Assembly: GCA_937766455.1 (NCBI GenBank)
Contig: CALLXD010000023.1
Location: forward strand, 16,013 to 80,012
DNA: 64,000 nt
Reading direction: 5' to 3'
Source: Vicinamibacterales bacterium
GTDB lineage: Bacteria; Acidobacteriota; Vicinamibacteria; Vicinamibacterales; UBA8438
Of the stretch, positions 17,288 to 26,641 are shown piece by piece. The notes under the pieces were generated by a model, which saw nothing but the letters and a program-made list of their open reading frames with translations, searched no databases and was not told the origin of the DNA. Positions within the stretch are counted from its first letter, which is position 1; each line of letters starts with the position of its first letter. Both the position numbers and the translations under genes were made by a program.

Positions 17288-19531
17288 CTACCGCACCCGG
17301 AGTCCAGCCATCACGCTGCGACCCAGGGTGGGGAAGCCGAACGCCTCTTCGTAGCGGCGGTCGAGCAGATTCTGGACCCGGGCCGTGAACTCCACGCCGG
17401 TCCAGGCGTGCACGCTGCCCCCGAGGTTGACCACCGCATATCCTGGGTTGTCGAAGAAACCACCAAACGATCCGAAGGACGGGTCTACATCGAGGGTCGC
17501 GCTACGGGTCCCGATCGACGTAAAGACCGAGAACACCGGTTGCGTGAATGACAGTTCCACCGAGCCCTGATGGCGGGGCCGTCGTAGCAACGCGTCGCCA
17601 ATCGAGAATCCACCGGGCGCCTCCGACTCCGTCGAGTCCACCGCGAGAATCTCGGTGTGCAGCCAGGTGTAGGTGGCCCGCGCCTCGAACCCCTGTGGCG
17701 TCCGTCCGGTCGCGGCAAACTCGAGCCCGCGCGCCTGCGAGTTGGACAAGTTGTCGGTCCTGAACTGGCTGGTATTTTGGAACGACTGCCCGACGGAGAC
17801 GATGAGGTCGTCGTAGCGGTTGAAGAACGCCGTCGCTTCGACCAGCACACGACCCCCGGCCAGGGCCTGTTCTACCCCGACGTCGACGCTGCGGGTTCGC
17901 TCGGACTTCAGCGCGGGGTTGTCGGTGAAGGCGATCTCAAACGCGCTGGGCGGACGGATCCCGGTGGCGGCGCTCACGCGGAGCCGGGTCCAGTCCGGTG
18001 TGGTCTCAGTCGGACGCACATACCACCCCAGCGACACTTTGGGGTTGGCTGCCACTTCGGTCTCGTCCCCGAATGTCGGACGCGCAAATCCGTCGCCGGG
18101 GAGCGCCTCGCGGGTGATGCGGTCACCCCGTATCCCTGCGGTGACCGACAGCCGGTTGGTCGGGTCGAAACGGAGCTCGCCGAAGAATCCGAGCATGCGC
18201 CGGTCCACAGGGATTTCGGTGAACGACGCATCCGTGATGAAGGTGCTGCCCGCCTGTTCTTGCTGGATATCGAAGCCGCCGGTGGCCACGATGCTGTTGC
18301 TGAGCGTCGCATCCGTGCGCGCGCGGAAAGTGAGTCGGCTGGCATCGGAGTCCGACGCTCCGAAGGGGCCGTTGAACAGGCTGTCTGTCTGCGTATGACT
18401 GAGCTCGACACGCTGATCGACGCGCGTGCCCAGTCGCTGCGAGACACCGACCGATACCAGGCGGTTGTCGTTCGTCCCGCGAGCGAGTGTGTCGACGCCG
18501 GCGAAGGTTCCGCCGGGGTCGCTGCCCCAGGGGCCCGGGAACCCACGTTCATTCGTGCCATAGCGGAACACCGAGCGGACGGTGGTCCCACCTTCGCCCC
18601 GCCACTGGCCGTGCAAGGACACATTGCGTCGGGAGTAGTCGTCGTTGCTGACGGTCTCGCCGGCCTGCGACGTCTCGCCGCGTTGACCATCGGTGTCGAG
18701 CTGCTCGAACGCGGCGCCCCAGGCGACCGGTCCTGCCGTCCCGGCCGTGTTCACCGAGACGCGTGATGTCCCGAACGTGCCGCCTTCGATGACCCCGCCG
18801 ATCCGCGCCGGGCCACCCTGTTTGGTGATGATCTGGACGACCCCGCCGATGGCGTCTGACCCGTACACCGCGCTTTGCGGTCCTCGCACGACTTCGATCC
18901 GCTCGATATCGCCGACCGGCAGATGCGCAAAGTCGAACGCGCCCCCGAATCCGTTCACCCGCACCCCATCAATCATCACGAGGGTGAAGTTAGATTCGCC
19001 GCCGCGGGTGAACAGCGTGGTTTGTCCGCCGCGGCCGCCAGTGGCAGTGACCCCCAAACCCGGCACGGTGAATCGCAACGCGTCGGCGACGGTCTCGAAT
19101 TGTCGGGCCGCAATATCGTCTGCGGTGACCACGGTCACGCTGTCGGTCACACGCGATCGCGGCAGTTCACGCCCCGCGGCCGTGACCACCACCGACTCGC
19201 TGATGGCGCTCACCTGCAGCGCGAGGGCCACGGTCTGGCTGTCGTCGGGCAAGAGTGCAATCGTCACTGGCGTGGCGGCGAATCCCTCCATCGCCACCCG
19301 CAGCTCGTAGCGCCCGGCCGCCAGGTTCGCGACGTGGAACCGCCCTTGGCTGTCTGTCACATCGGTACCCCGGACGGCGGTCTGGTCGACGACCAGCACG
19401 GTCGCGCGTCGCGCGGGCCGACCATCGGGGTCGACGACGGTCCCGGTCACGCGGGCGCGCTGCGCCTGTGCCGAGGCCGCCACCAGGCACAGGGTCAATA
19501 CGAACAGTCCGAGTCTTCGGGTCATCGTCAC
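17288..19531 (-). CDS. TonB-dependent receptor, BtuB-like, 747 aa
   Basis: Outer-membrane receptor predicted to import cobalamin. A signal peptide (GLFVLTLCLVAASAQAQ) is followed by a carboxypeptidase-regulatory-like domain (RVTGTVVDPDGRPARRATV...GRYELRVAMEGF), the plug (VTVVTADDIAARQFETVADA, MIDGVRVNGF, IERIEVVRGPQSAVYGSDAI) and a 22-strand-size barrel ending in a short aromatic-poor strand LGRSVMAGLRVR. The GTG at 19531 is 9 bases from GGAGGA; ATG 19525 is the alternative. Its place in the riboswitch operon supports B12 as ligand. It starts 59 bp after BtuF. Confidence 0.9.
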   Translation of the reverse strand: MTMTRRLGLFVLTLCLVAASAQAQRARVTGTVVDPDGRPARRATVLVVDQTAVRGTDVTDSQGRFHVANLAAGRYELRVAMEGFAATPVTIALLPDDSQTVALALQVSAISESVVVTAAGRELPRSRVTDSVTVVTADDIAARQFETVADALRFTVPGLGVTATGGRGGQTTLFTRGGESNFTLVMIDGVRVNGFGGAFDFAHLPVGDIERIEVVRGPQSAVYGSDAIGGVVQIITKQGGPARIGGVIEGGTFGTSRVSVNTAGTAGPVAWGAAFEQLDTDGQRGETSQAGETVSNDDYSRRNVSLHGQWRGEGGTTVRSVFRYGTNERGFPGPWGSDPGGTFAGVDTLARGTNDNRLVSVGVSQRLGTRVDQRVELSHTQTDSLFNGPFGASDSDASRLTFRARTDATLSNSIVATGGFDIQQEQAGSTFITDASFTEIPVDRRMLGFFGELRFDPTNRLSVTAGIRGDRITREALPGDGFARPTFGDETEVAANPKVSLGWYVRPTETTPDWTRLRVSAATGIRPPSAFEIAFTDNPALKSERTRSVDVGVEQALAGGRVLVEATAFFNRYDDLIVSVGQSFQNTSQFRTDNLSNSQARGLEFAATGRTPQGFEARATYTWLHTEILAVDSTESEAPGGFSIGDALLRRPRHQGSVELSFTQPVFSVFTSIGTRSATLDVDPSFGSFGGFFDNPGYAVVNLGGSVHAWTGVEFTARVQNLLDRRYEEAFGFPTLGRSVMAGLRVR

Positions 19532-19589
19532 TGGTGGGGTTCCTCCGGGTGCGGTGAGGGGTGTGTGACAAGCATGGCGTCGCTCGTGT

Positions 19590-20498
19590 CTAGAACGCGT
19601 CGGGGTGCAGCGCTCGCGCAATGGCCTCGGTCGCGTCGGCCATACGGGGGCCCGGCTGCACGAACTGGTTGCCCAGCAGCAGGTGCACGCGCCGGTCTCT
19701 GACCGCCGGCACGGACGACAGCCGATCCCACACTGCGATTTCCGACGCCTGGCTGCTGGCCGCCATCCGTTCGTCGTATGTCAATTCGACGATGACGTCG
19801 GGGGCCGCCGTCAAAATCGCTTCCGAGGTAAGCGGGAGCGACTCGCGTGGCAACTCGGCGAAGACGTTCTCGCCGCCGGCCGCCTCGAGCATGTCGTGGA
19901 GAAATCCGGTGCCGCCGCTGGCATAGACATTTCGCAGGGAGCCAGGCTCGCGGCCAAAGACCAGCAGGACCCGCGGCCGGTCGCGACCGGCGAGACGTGT
20001 GCGCAAAGCGGCGAGGCGGTCTTCGATGCTGGCGGCGAGCTGTTCCGCGTCGGCTTGTCGATCGGTCCGGGCACCTAGGCGGCGGATGACGGTCAGGGTG
20101 TCGTCTACGCCGCCATGCACGTAGGTGAACGTGTCGATACCCGCACGTGTGACCTGTTCGATCTGGTCCTGCTGACTGCCGTGGAACACGACCAGGTCTG
20201 GCCGCAAGGCGAAGATCTGCTCCATGTCCGGGTCGAGCAACCCGCCCACGCGCGGCCGTGTCGCGACCTCGGGTGGATGCGTATCAAAGGTGCCGACACC
20301 GACGACGTCGTCCCCCGCGCCAATGGCAAACAGCGTCTCCGTCAACGCGGGGACCACCGAGACGATGCGCTCGGGGCGTGCCTGCCCGGACGCAACCCCG
20401 GACGCAGGCCCGGAAGCAAGCCCAGACGCAAGCGCCGCAGACACGGCCAGCAGCACGCTGGCCACGAACGCGGTGTTCCGTCGATTCATGACTGTCAT
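19590..20498 (-). CDS. btuF: Periplasmic cobalamin-binding protein of the BtuFCD importer, 302 aa
   Basis: A signal peptide (TAFVASVLLAVSAALASG) is followed by a low-complexity Ala-Ser-Gly stretch and a class III binding-protein fold: ERIVSVVPALTETLFAIGAG, VVGVGTFDTHPPEV, LRPDLVVFHGSQQDQIEQV, and C-terminal LLLGNQFVQPGPRMADATEAI. The start at 20498 overlaps the permease stop (ATGA), so translation is probably coupled; ATG 20489 is an alternative. With the neighbouring permease and ATPase it forms a complete ABC importer. Confidence 0.88.
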   Translation of the reverse strand: MTVMNRRNTAFVASVLLAVSAALASGLASGPASGVASGQARPERIVSVVPALTETLFAIGAGDDVVGVGTFDTHPPEVATRPRVGGLLDPDMEQIFALRPDLVVFHGSQQDQIEQVTRAGIDTFTYVHGGVDDTLTVIRRLGARTDRQADAEQLAASIEDRLAALRTRLAGRDRPRVLLVFGREPGSLRNVYASGGTGFLHDMLEAAGGENVFAELPRESLPLTSEAILTAAPDVIVELTYDERMAASSQASEIAVWDRLSSVPAVRDRRVHLLLGNQFVQPGPRMADATEAIARALHPDAF

Positions 20499-21559
20499 CG
20501 GTTGCGTACCAGGAGCCAGAGGAAGAAAGGGCCGCCGAGCATGGCGGTGATCACGCCCACCGGCAGCTCCATTGGCGACAGCAGCGTTCTCGCCGCGACA
20601 TCGCAGATCACCAGAAACGCGGCGCCCAGACCGATCGATGCCGGCAGCACCAAACGGTGGTCGGCACCGACCAGTAACCGCACCAGGTGCGGGACGATGA
20701 TGCCGATGAAGCCTATGGGCCCCCCCACGGCGACGGCCGCGCCGGTGGCCAGCGAGGCACTGAGGAACGCGAGGCGCTGGGTGCGCAAGACGTCGATACC
20801 CCGCGTGGCGGCGCTGTCGGCCCCCATCGTCAACAGGTTCAACGCCCGAGGCAATCGCGCGAAAGCCACGAACGACAGACCAATCGGGGCGAGGCCCCAC
20901 AGAATCGGGCGGTAGCTGCCGACGTCGAGATTGCCCATCACCCATCGCACCGACTGGAGGGTCTGCGCAGGGTCGGCCAGATACTGGACGAACAGGATGA
21001 TGGCCGAGAACAGCGAGTTGAGCGTGACCCCGGCCAGGAGCAGGACCAGTGTCGACAGTCCCTGCCGGCGCATGGTGGCCAGAAAATAGACGATGGCCAG
21101 CGCACCCAGGGCGCCGGCAAAACTGGCGAGGGGGACGGCGGCTGAGCCCAGGACCGTCAGCGGCACGCCCAGCGTGATCACGAGCATCGCGCCGAGCGAT
21201 GCGCCGGCCGACACCCCTAGCGTGAAGGGGGTCGCCAGCGGGTTGCGCAGCAGGGCTTGCAACACTACGCCGGCCGCTGCCAACGACGCGCCGACGAGCG
21301 CGCCGGCGATGGCCCGGGGCAGCCGGGCGATAAAGAAAATCTGGGCGTCGACGTTCTCGGCGAATGGAATGGTGCCGTCGAAGACCCGGCTGAGGCTGAT
21401 GCTCGTCGGGCCAATGAGCGGCGCGACAACACAGGTCACCACCGCCAGCAGCCCAAATCCGATCTGCACCGCCCAGACGCGCCGGCGCAGACTGCCCGCA
21501 GTGGCGGGGCGTCGGTCAGAGAGGGTGGCGGTGGTGTCGGGCATCTCGGTTCGTGGCAC
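20495..21559 (-). CDS. btuC: FecCD-family ABC permease (BtuC), 354 aa
   Basis: About ten membrane segments in the FecCD/BtuC pattern: SLAAAGVVLQALLRNPLATPFTLGVSAGASLGA, LLLAGVTLNSLFSAIILFVQY, GVDVLRTQ-like ATRGIDVLRTQRLAF, and AVAVGGPIGFIGIIVPHLVRLLVG, the conserved EAA-like loop contacting the ATPase. The C-terminus has LLSPMELPVGVITAMLGGPFFLWLL. The GTG start overlaps the ATPase stop by one base (TAGTG). Moves cobalamin across the inner membrane. Confidence 0.93.
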   Translation of the reverse strand: MPRTEMPDTTATLSDRRPATAGSLRRRVWAVQIGFGLLAVVTCVVAPLIGPTSISLSRVFDGTIPFAENVDAQIFFIARLPRAIAGALVGASLAAAGVVLQALLRNPLATPFTLGVSAGASLGAMLVITLGVPLTVLGSAAVPLASFAGALGALAIVYFLATMRRQGLSTLVLLLAGVTLNSLFSAIILFVQYLADPAQTLQSVRWVMGNLDVGSYRPILWGLAPIGLSFVAFARLPRALNLLTMGADSAATRGIDVLRTQRLAFLSASLATGAAVAVGGPIGFIGIIVPHLVRLLVGADHRLVLPASIGLGAAFLVICDVAARTLLSPMELPVGVITAMLGGPFFLWLLVRNR

Positions 21560-22395
21560 TACAGCCGCGCCAGTGGCACCACCGTCAGGTGTCCCGTGAT
21601 CGGGTGACGACGCACGTCCGCCTCCACGTCATAGACGGCCCCGATGGTGTCCGGTGTCAGCACCGTCTCGGTGGGGCCGGCGGCGATGACGCGGCCGTCG
21701 CGAAGGACGACCAGGTCGTGACACAGCCCGGCCGCGAAATTCAGATCGTGGGTGCACACCACGACCGTGGTGGCGTGCGTCCGGTTGAGCGTTTGGACGA
21801 GCGCCGCCGTCGCGAGCTGGAACGACAGGTCCAGTGACGACGTGGGCTCGTCGAGGAGCAGCACCCGGGTGTGACTCGGGTCGCGATCGGGCGGCCCGTG
21901 TGGGTCTGATGGGTTGGCGACGTCCGTCTCGAACTGCGCCAAGGCGCTGGCAATCACGACGCGTTGCTTCTCGCCTCCGCTGAGGGTGCGGAAGGTCCGC
22001 TGTTCCAGGTGCGTCGTGCCCGTCGCCGCCAGTGTCCGCCGCGCGATATCGAGGTCGTTCGGACCCTCCAGCTCGAACGTCCGTAGATGGGGGTAGCGCC
22101 CCATCAAGACGATGTCGAGCACGCTGTAGTCGAACGCGAGTTCCGTCTCTTGGGGGACGACGGCCACACGGCGGGCCATCGTGCGGCGGTCCACGCTGGC
22201 GATATCCGCCCCGTCCAGCGTGATGCGACCGCGCGAGGGTGGCAGCAGTCCGGCGAGCAGCTTGAGCAACGTCGTCTTGCCCGACCCGTTCGGACCGAGC
22301 ACGCCCACCAGGCCGCCCGCCGGCACCGACACCGAGACGCCGTTCAGGACGGGTCTGGCGTCGTAGCCGAACGAGACGTCTTCAGCGGCCAGCAC
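21559..22395 (-). CDS. btuD: ABC transporter ATPase for cobalamin (BtuD), 278 aa
   Basis: Walker A GPNGSGKTTLLKLLAG, Q-loop VVPQETELAF, signature LSGGEKQRVVIASALAQ, Walker B VLLLDEPTSSLDLSF and H-loop VVVCTHDLNFA are intact. A hydrophilic insert (FETDVANPSDPHGPPDRDPS) sits between signature and Walker B and is longer than usual. I choose GTG 22395, spaced 6 bases after GGGAG; a TTG at 22440 would add 15 residues but lacks a near ribosome site. A 24-codon ORF with a strong ribosome site overlaps the start in another frame. Confidence 0.88.
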   Translation of the reverse strand: MLAAEDVSFGYDARPVLNGVSVSVPAGGLVGVLGPNGSGKTTLLKLLAGLLPPSRGRITLDGADIASVDRRTMARRVAVVPQETELAFDYSVLDIVLMGRYPHLRTFELEGPNDLDIARRTLAATGTTHLEQRTFRTLSGGEKQRVVIASALAQFETDVANPSDPHGPPDRDPSHTRVLLLDEPTSSLDLSFQLATAALVQTLNRTHATTVVVCTHDLNFAAGLCHDLVVLRDGRVIAAGPTETVLTPDTIGAVYDVEADVRRHPITGHLTVVPLARL

Positions 22396-22456
22396 GCTCG
22401 GCTCCCGCGATACGCGTGGGGTCGAGACGGGGTCCTGCAAACGAAATGGGATACAT
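22382..22456 (-). CDS. Candidate 24-residue leader ORF between riboswitch and btuD
   Basis: ATG 22456 is preceded by AAAGGAACTG, the best ribosome site in the leader, and encodes MYPISFAGPRLDPTRIAGAE plus four residues before TGA at 22384-22382. It overlaps the GTG start of btuD, so ribosomes ending here could re-initiate on btuD. An 18-nt hairpin (arms CGGCG/CGCCG) lies directly before the ribosome site. Alternatively this is the true N-terminus of BtuD with a lost frame. Confidence 0.35.
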   Translation of the reverse strand: MYPISFAGPRLDPTRIAGAERAGR

Positions 22457-22524
22457 CAGTTCCTTTCGGCGTAACCACGCGCCGTGCCGGTTCGATATAC
22501 GAACTGGCTGAAAGGACGAGCCCG

Positions 22525-22738
22525 AAGTGGCCAGGTCTCCTGACTTGTGGATCAGTGCGGAACGACGACGCCTTCCCACGTCCATGGACGCAGTGGCGGG
22601 CGACTCGTCGGGGTCGGTGAACCGATGCGACGGGTGCGCCTGTGTGCCGTTCCGCTCCCCACTTACAGTGGCGGGACCGTGTGGGATTCGCACCCACTTC
22701 CCTTGACCATTCAGGGAGCGTCAGTTGTGGCCGGCGAG
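22525..22738 (-). promoter_or_regulatory. Cobalamin riboswitch controlling the B12 operon
   Basis: On the minus strand the B12 box AAGTCAGGAGACCTGGCC lies at 22546-22529. Upstream are the other conserved parts of the aptamer: GGGAAGTGGGTGCGAATCCC, ACGGTCCCGCCACTGTAA and a later GGGAAGG. Length is about 210 nt, the usual aptamer size. Downstream, before btuD, are two hairpins (22504-22490 and 22484-22467), the second ending at a ribosome site, consistent with translational control. It should switch off the whole transporter operon when adenosyl- or methylcobalamin is abundant. Confidence 0.95.
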
Positions 22739-22929
22739 TATAGCATGGGCACCCGAACGGCTGGCGAGGTGTGATATTCGGTGGCCGTGGTTGCCCAGCA
22801 TGGCCCCTCCGACGTACGATACCCGTTTGTAGCGGGCCGCGATGACGGCGTGGTGGTGACGCGTGCCGCTAACTCGGATCGGCCGAGCTCGCGACGCAGA
22901 CGATTCCAGGTGTGGAGAGTGCAGTGAGC

Positions 22930-24093
22930 ATGCAGGTGGGGCAGGACACAGCGGAGCAACCGGAGGCGGCGCCTCCTCGTCATCGACTGCCGCTGATGCC
23001 CGCGCGCGTCCGGGACGCCGGTCTGGGGGACATTGCCGAGAAGCTCGATGCCGGCATCCGTCTCGAGATGGCGGATGGTCTCCGGCTGTTCGAGTGTCCG
23101 GATCTGCTCGCCCTCGGCTGGCTGGCGAACCGCGAGCGTGAAAAGCGGCATGGCGGCCGGACATACTTCAATCACAACATCCGGATCGAGGCGACGAACG
23201 TGTGCGTGGCCAGTTGCCTGTTCTGCGCGTTCGCCCGTTTACAGCCAGGGGATACCGGGGCCTACACCCTCACGCTCGATCAGGTCTGGGACAAGCTACG
23301 CTCTCGTGCCGACCAGGCTCTGACCGAGGTACATGTCGTCAACGGGCTACATCCGGATCTGCCCTTCGACTACTACCTGGAACTGTTGCGCGGATTCAAA
23401 CGCATTCGGCCGGATGTACACCTCAAGTGTTTCACCGCGGTCGAGATCGCGTTCTTCGCGGACCTCTACAAGCGAACGGATGAGCAGGTGCTCCGTGAGT
23501 TGATGGCGGCCGGGCTCGATTCGCTACCGGGGGGCGGCGCGGAGGTGTTCGCGGAACGGGTACGTCAGAAGATTTGCCACGACAAATGTGGCGCCGATCG
23601 GTATCTCGACATCCATCGGACCGCGCATCGCCTCGGCATGCGGACCAATGTCACGATGCTGTATGGGCACATCGAGACGCTCGAAGAGCGGGTGGACCAC
23701 ATGCTGCGGGCGCGCGCGCTGCAGGATGACACCGCCGGGTTCCAGGCGTTCATCCCGCTCGCGTTTCATCCTGACAACAATCAGATGCGGAAACTGCCGG
23801 CGCCAACCGCCGCGGAGACGCTACGCGTACATGCAGTGGCGCGGCTGATGCTCGACAACATCCCGCACATCAAGGCGTTCTGGATCGCGACGGGCGTCGA
23901 GACCGCTCAGACCGCACTCTGGTTCGGGGTGGACGATCTGGATGGCACGGTGCAGGAAGAGCAGATTTACCACATGGCCGGCGCCAGCACTCCGGCCGCG
24001 CTGACCACCGGTGACATCAGCCACCTGGTCCGGGTCGCCGGTCGGGATCCGATTGAGCGAGACACTCTCTACAACGTTGTGACACAGCACTGA
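22930..24093 (+). CDS. mqnE: Aminofutalosine synthase MqnE (radical SAM), 387 aa
   Basis: Radical SAM cluster C92-VAS-C96-LF-C99-AF binds the 4Fe-4S. The sequence NHNIRIEATNVC, VHVVNGLHPDLPFDYYLELL, GLDSLPGGGAEVF and NVTMLYGHIETLEERVDH are typical of MqnE/CofH-type enzymes, with MqnE closest. It makes aminodeoxyfutalosine from carboxyvinyloxybenzoate in the futalosine route to menaquinone. ATG 22930 is 10 bases after GGAGAG; GTG 22912 is an alternative. No other mqn genes are in the window. Divergent from the B12 operon. Confidence 0.9.
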   Translation: MQVGQDTAEQPEAAPPRHRLPLMPARVRDAGLGDIAEKLDAGIRLEMADGLRLFECPDLLALGWLANREREKRHGGRTYFNHNIRIEATNVCVASCLFCAFARLQPGDTGAYTLTLDQVWDKLRSRADQALTEVHVVNGLHPDLPFDYYLELLRGFKRIRPDVHLKCFTAVEIAFFADLYKRTDEQVLRELMAAGLDSLPGGGAEVFAERVRQKICHDKCGADRYLDIHRTAHRLGMRTNVTMLYGHIETLEERVDHMLRARALQDDTAGFQAFIPLAFHPDNNQMRKLPAPTAAETLRVHAVARLMLDNIPHIKAFWIATGVETAQTALWFGVDDLDGTVQEEQIYHMAGASTPAALTTGDISHLVRVAGRDPIERDTLYNVVTQH

Positions 24094-24144
24094 GTTCAGG
24101 ATTTCAACGAGTATTCCAACCAAGTTTTCGAAGGAGAATTCCTC

Positions 24145-24744
<600 letters not shown>

Positions 24745-24846
24745 TCCAACAAGACTGACGGCCGGGGGCGGGTCGTGCATCGATCCGTCCCCACTGCCCT
24801 CGCCTCACAAGACACTCGTCTGACGCGGTGTCACGCGCGTGACCTC

Positions 24847-25653
24847 ATGAGCCTGTCCTACGTCCTGTTCTGGTTTCTCGTTCACCTCGGTGTCGGGATC
24901 ATCGGTACGTTGGTCCTGCTGCCTCGCGTGGCCGGGGTGCAGTTCTTCCGGTTCAACGCTGGGTTCGGGGCGGCGTTGCTGCTCATCGCCCTCGCGCTAC
25001 GTCCGGAGGACCTCGCGCTTGGCTCCGATGTACAAGGGATCGCGCTGGCGGCGCTCATCTGTTCGACTGGTGCCATTCTCGTGTACTGGGCCACGATCGG
25101 CCGCGTGCTGGGGTGGCTTCGCCCGGTCTGGCTATGGCTGGCGGTCGTCAGTGGCGTCGCCGCGATCATTGGGCAGGGGCTGGCGGTGTCACCGGACGGC
25201 GGCGCCCTGGTGGCCGGGTTGTACGTGGCGAGCTTTCTGACCTCGGCCGCGTTGCTCGGCGGCACCTCGACCGCGATGATTTTGGGGCATTGGTATCTGG
25301 TGCTCCCGTCGATGGAGATCTCGCTGCTCCAGCGGATCGTCAAGTTTCACATCGGGTCCACGGCCCTGCGGGTCCTGGTTGTCGTGGGCGTGGTGTGGTG
25401 GGCCATCGCGCTGGCCGACATCCCGGGCCCCGGTTTCCAGCGCTATATCACCTCGCTCGACGGGGTGTTCTTCTGGCAGCGGGTCTTGTTCGGACTGCTG
25501 GGCCCGGTGGTGCTGGCCTACATGACCTGGGAGACCGCGAAAATCCGATCCACGCAGTCTGCCACCGGCATCCTGTATGTAGATTTCTTTACCGTCATCG
25601 TTGGCGAGGTGCTGGCCAAGTACATCCTCGTCGCGACAACCGTCCCGGTGTAA
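24847..25653 (+). CDS. Polytopic membrane protein, 268 aa
   Basis: About eight hydrophobic segments, e.g. YVLFWFLVHLGVGIIGTLVLL, GFGAALLLIALAL, LAALICSTGAILVYWATI, LRVLVVVGVVWWAIAL and LFGLLGPVVLAYMTWETAKI. The C-terminus has ATGILYVDFFTVIVGEVLAK. Two His residues in MILGHWYLVLPSM and VKFHIGS sit in or near membrane helices and could bind haem or metal. I do not recognise a named family. The ATG at 24847 directly precedes the first segment. Confidence 0.65.
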   Translation: MSLSYVLFWFLVHLGVGIIGTLVLLPRVAGVQFFRFNAGFGAALLLIALALRPEDLALGSDVQGIALAALICSTGAILVYWATIGRVLGWLRPVWLWLAVVSGVAAIIGQGLAVSPDGGALVAGLYVASFLTSAALLGGTSTAMILGHWYLVLPSMEISLLQRIVKFHIGSTALRVLVVVGVVWWAIALADIPGPGFQRYITSLDGVFFWQRVLFGLLGPVVLAYMTWETAKIRSTQSATGILYVDFFTVIVGEVLAKYILVATTVPV

Positions 25654-25658
25654 CAGCA

Positions 25659-25680
25659 GGGCGCGCGATAATGCGCGCCC
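25659..25680. terminator. GC-rich hairpin, terminator-like
   Basis: Perfect 8-bp inverted repeat (GGGCGCGC / GCGCGCCC) with loop GATAAT, 6 bases after the membrane-protein stop. There is no T-run, so intrinsic termination is only possible, not shown. Confidence 0.4.
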
Positions 25681-25763
25681 CGCGGCCGCGGAGTGGGGCA
25701 TTCGGGGTCCCCGCGGAGCCGGCCGCGTGAGGTTCGGGGCGCAGCCCCGTCTGAATAAAGACT

Positions 25764-26228
25764 ATGGAAGTCACCGTCGTGTGCCATCAGTGCGGCAGCG
25801 CTCTCCCGGTGGAGGCGACTGAGGCCTCGCTGCAGATCAACTGCGGCAGGTGCCGCCAAGCGTTTCTACTGGGGTTCTCGGACGCGGTCCGTGCCGACAC
25901 CGAAGTGGATCAGTGTCCGGTGTGCCTGGGCGGCGACTTCTACATGCGGAAGGACTTCGACCCCAAGATCGGGGTCACGGTCATCGTCATCGCCGCGCTG
26001 ATCAGCGCCGGCTTCTACTATTACGGGGAGGACCTGGTCGCCTATGCCATTCTCGGTGGCGCGGCGCTGATCGACCTGGCCGTCTACAGCCGGCTCAAGG
26101 ATTTGACCGTCTGCTATCGCTGCCACGCGGAATTCCGCGGCACGTTCAAGCACACCGCCGACCCCTTCGACCTCCACACCGCCGACGAGCTCGAACCAGA
26201 GTACGAACGCCAGGTCGGCAAGCGCTAA
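25764..26228 (+). CDS. Zinc-ribbon membrane protein, 154 aa
   Basis: Four Cys pairs are visible: CHQC and CGRC in the first 35 residues, CPVC near 52, and CYRC near 118, suggesting two zinc ribbons. The central part has one or two membrane segments (VTVIVIAALISAGFYYYG and YAILGGAALIDLAVY). The layout recalls membrane-bound zinc-ribbon regulators or chaperone-like proteins, but I cannot name a function. The last codons GTCGGCAAGCG lie inside the direct repeat that flanks the toxin-antitoxin cassette. Confidence 0.65.
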   Translation: MEVTVVCHQCGSALPVEATEASLQINCGRCRQAFLLGFSDAVRADTEVDQCPVCLGGDFYMRKDFDPKIGVTVIVIAALISAGFYYYGEDLVAYAILGGAALIDLAVYSRLKDLTVCYRCHAEFRGTFKHTADPFDLHTADELEPEYERQVGKR

Positions 26229-26245
26229 GCGCTAGAACAGCTTCA
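26213..26245. repeat. Left direct repeat flanking the toxin-antitoxin cassette
   Basis: Matches the right copy at 26934-26959: GGTCGGC, AAGCGCT, AGAACAGCTTCA in order, but with AAGCGCT duplicated in tandem here. It contains the end of the zinc-ribbon gene and supplies the toxin stop codon (TGA on the minus strand at 26245-26243). Confidence 0.85.
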
Positions 26246-26641
26246 GGCTCGCACAAGCTCCGTGCGCGCTGCCATCCCCGGAGCCCGGGCCAAACCAGCG
26301 TCGCAGGTCACCAGGTGGGCGTCGAGGGCTTCGGCTAGCGCCACGTAGACCGCATCGTAGGCAGTGAGATTGTGACGGAGCTGCCAGACGCGACCCAGCA
26401 GTGGCTCATGGCTGTGACGTATCAGGTCGAGTTCGCGCAGATCGTCGACCGCCGTCGACGCGATCGCGGCATTCAACACCCCGTCACGAGCGTACCGCCG
26501 CAGCGCCTGCGTCACTTCCACGTCGATGAGGTGTGGGACATGGAGCGACAGGCCGGGGTCGGCGATACGGTCGGCAATTCGCCTGCCGTTGTCGGTGCCC
26601 AGGAGCAGTTCGACCACGGCCGACGCGTCCAGCACGATCAC
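26243..26641 (-). CDS. PIN-domain toxin (VapC type), 132 aa
   Basis: PIN ribonuclease with the acidic active site intact: Asp5 (IVLDASAVVELL), Glu42 (IDVEVTQALRR), Asp96 (TAYDAVYVALAEAL) and Asp114 (LVTCDAGLA). The family cuts tRNA or rRNA when freed from its antitoxin. The start overlaps the antitoxin stop by 4 bases. The stop codon lies within the left direct repeat, i.e. in DNA that duplicates the 3' end of moeA. Confidence 0.9.
   Translation of the reverse strand: MIVLDASAVVELLLGTDNGRRIADRIADPGLSLHVPHLIDVEVTQALRRYARDGVLNAAIASTAVDDLRELDLIRHSHEPLLGRVWQLRHNLTAYDAVYVALAEALDAHLVTCDAGLARAPGMAARTELVRA

Noticed and set aside
17657..18766. 369-codon plus-strand frame
   Set aside because: Antisense of the TonB receptor barrel.
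20400..20445. Possible CRISPR-like or satellite repeat in the btuF 5' region
   Set aside because: Only a short Ala-Ser-Gly coding repeat within the signal-peptide linker; no spacers.
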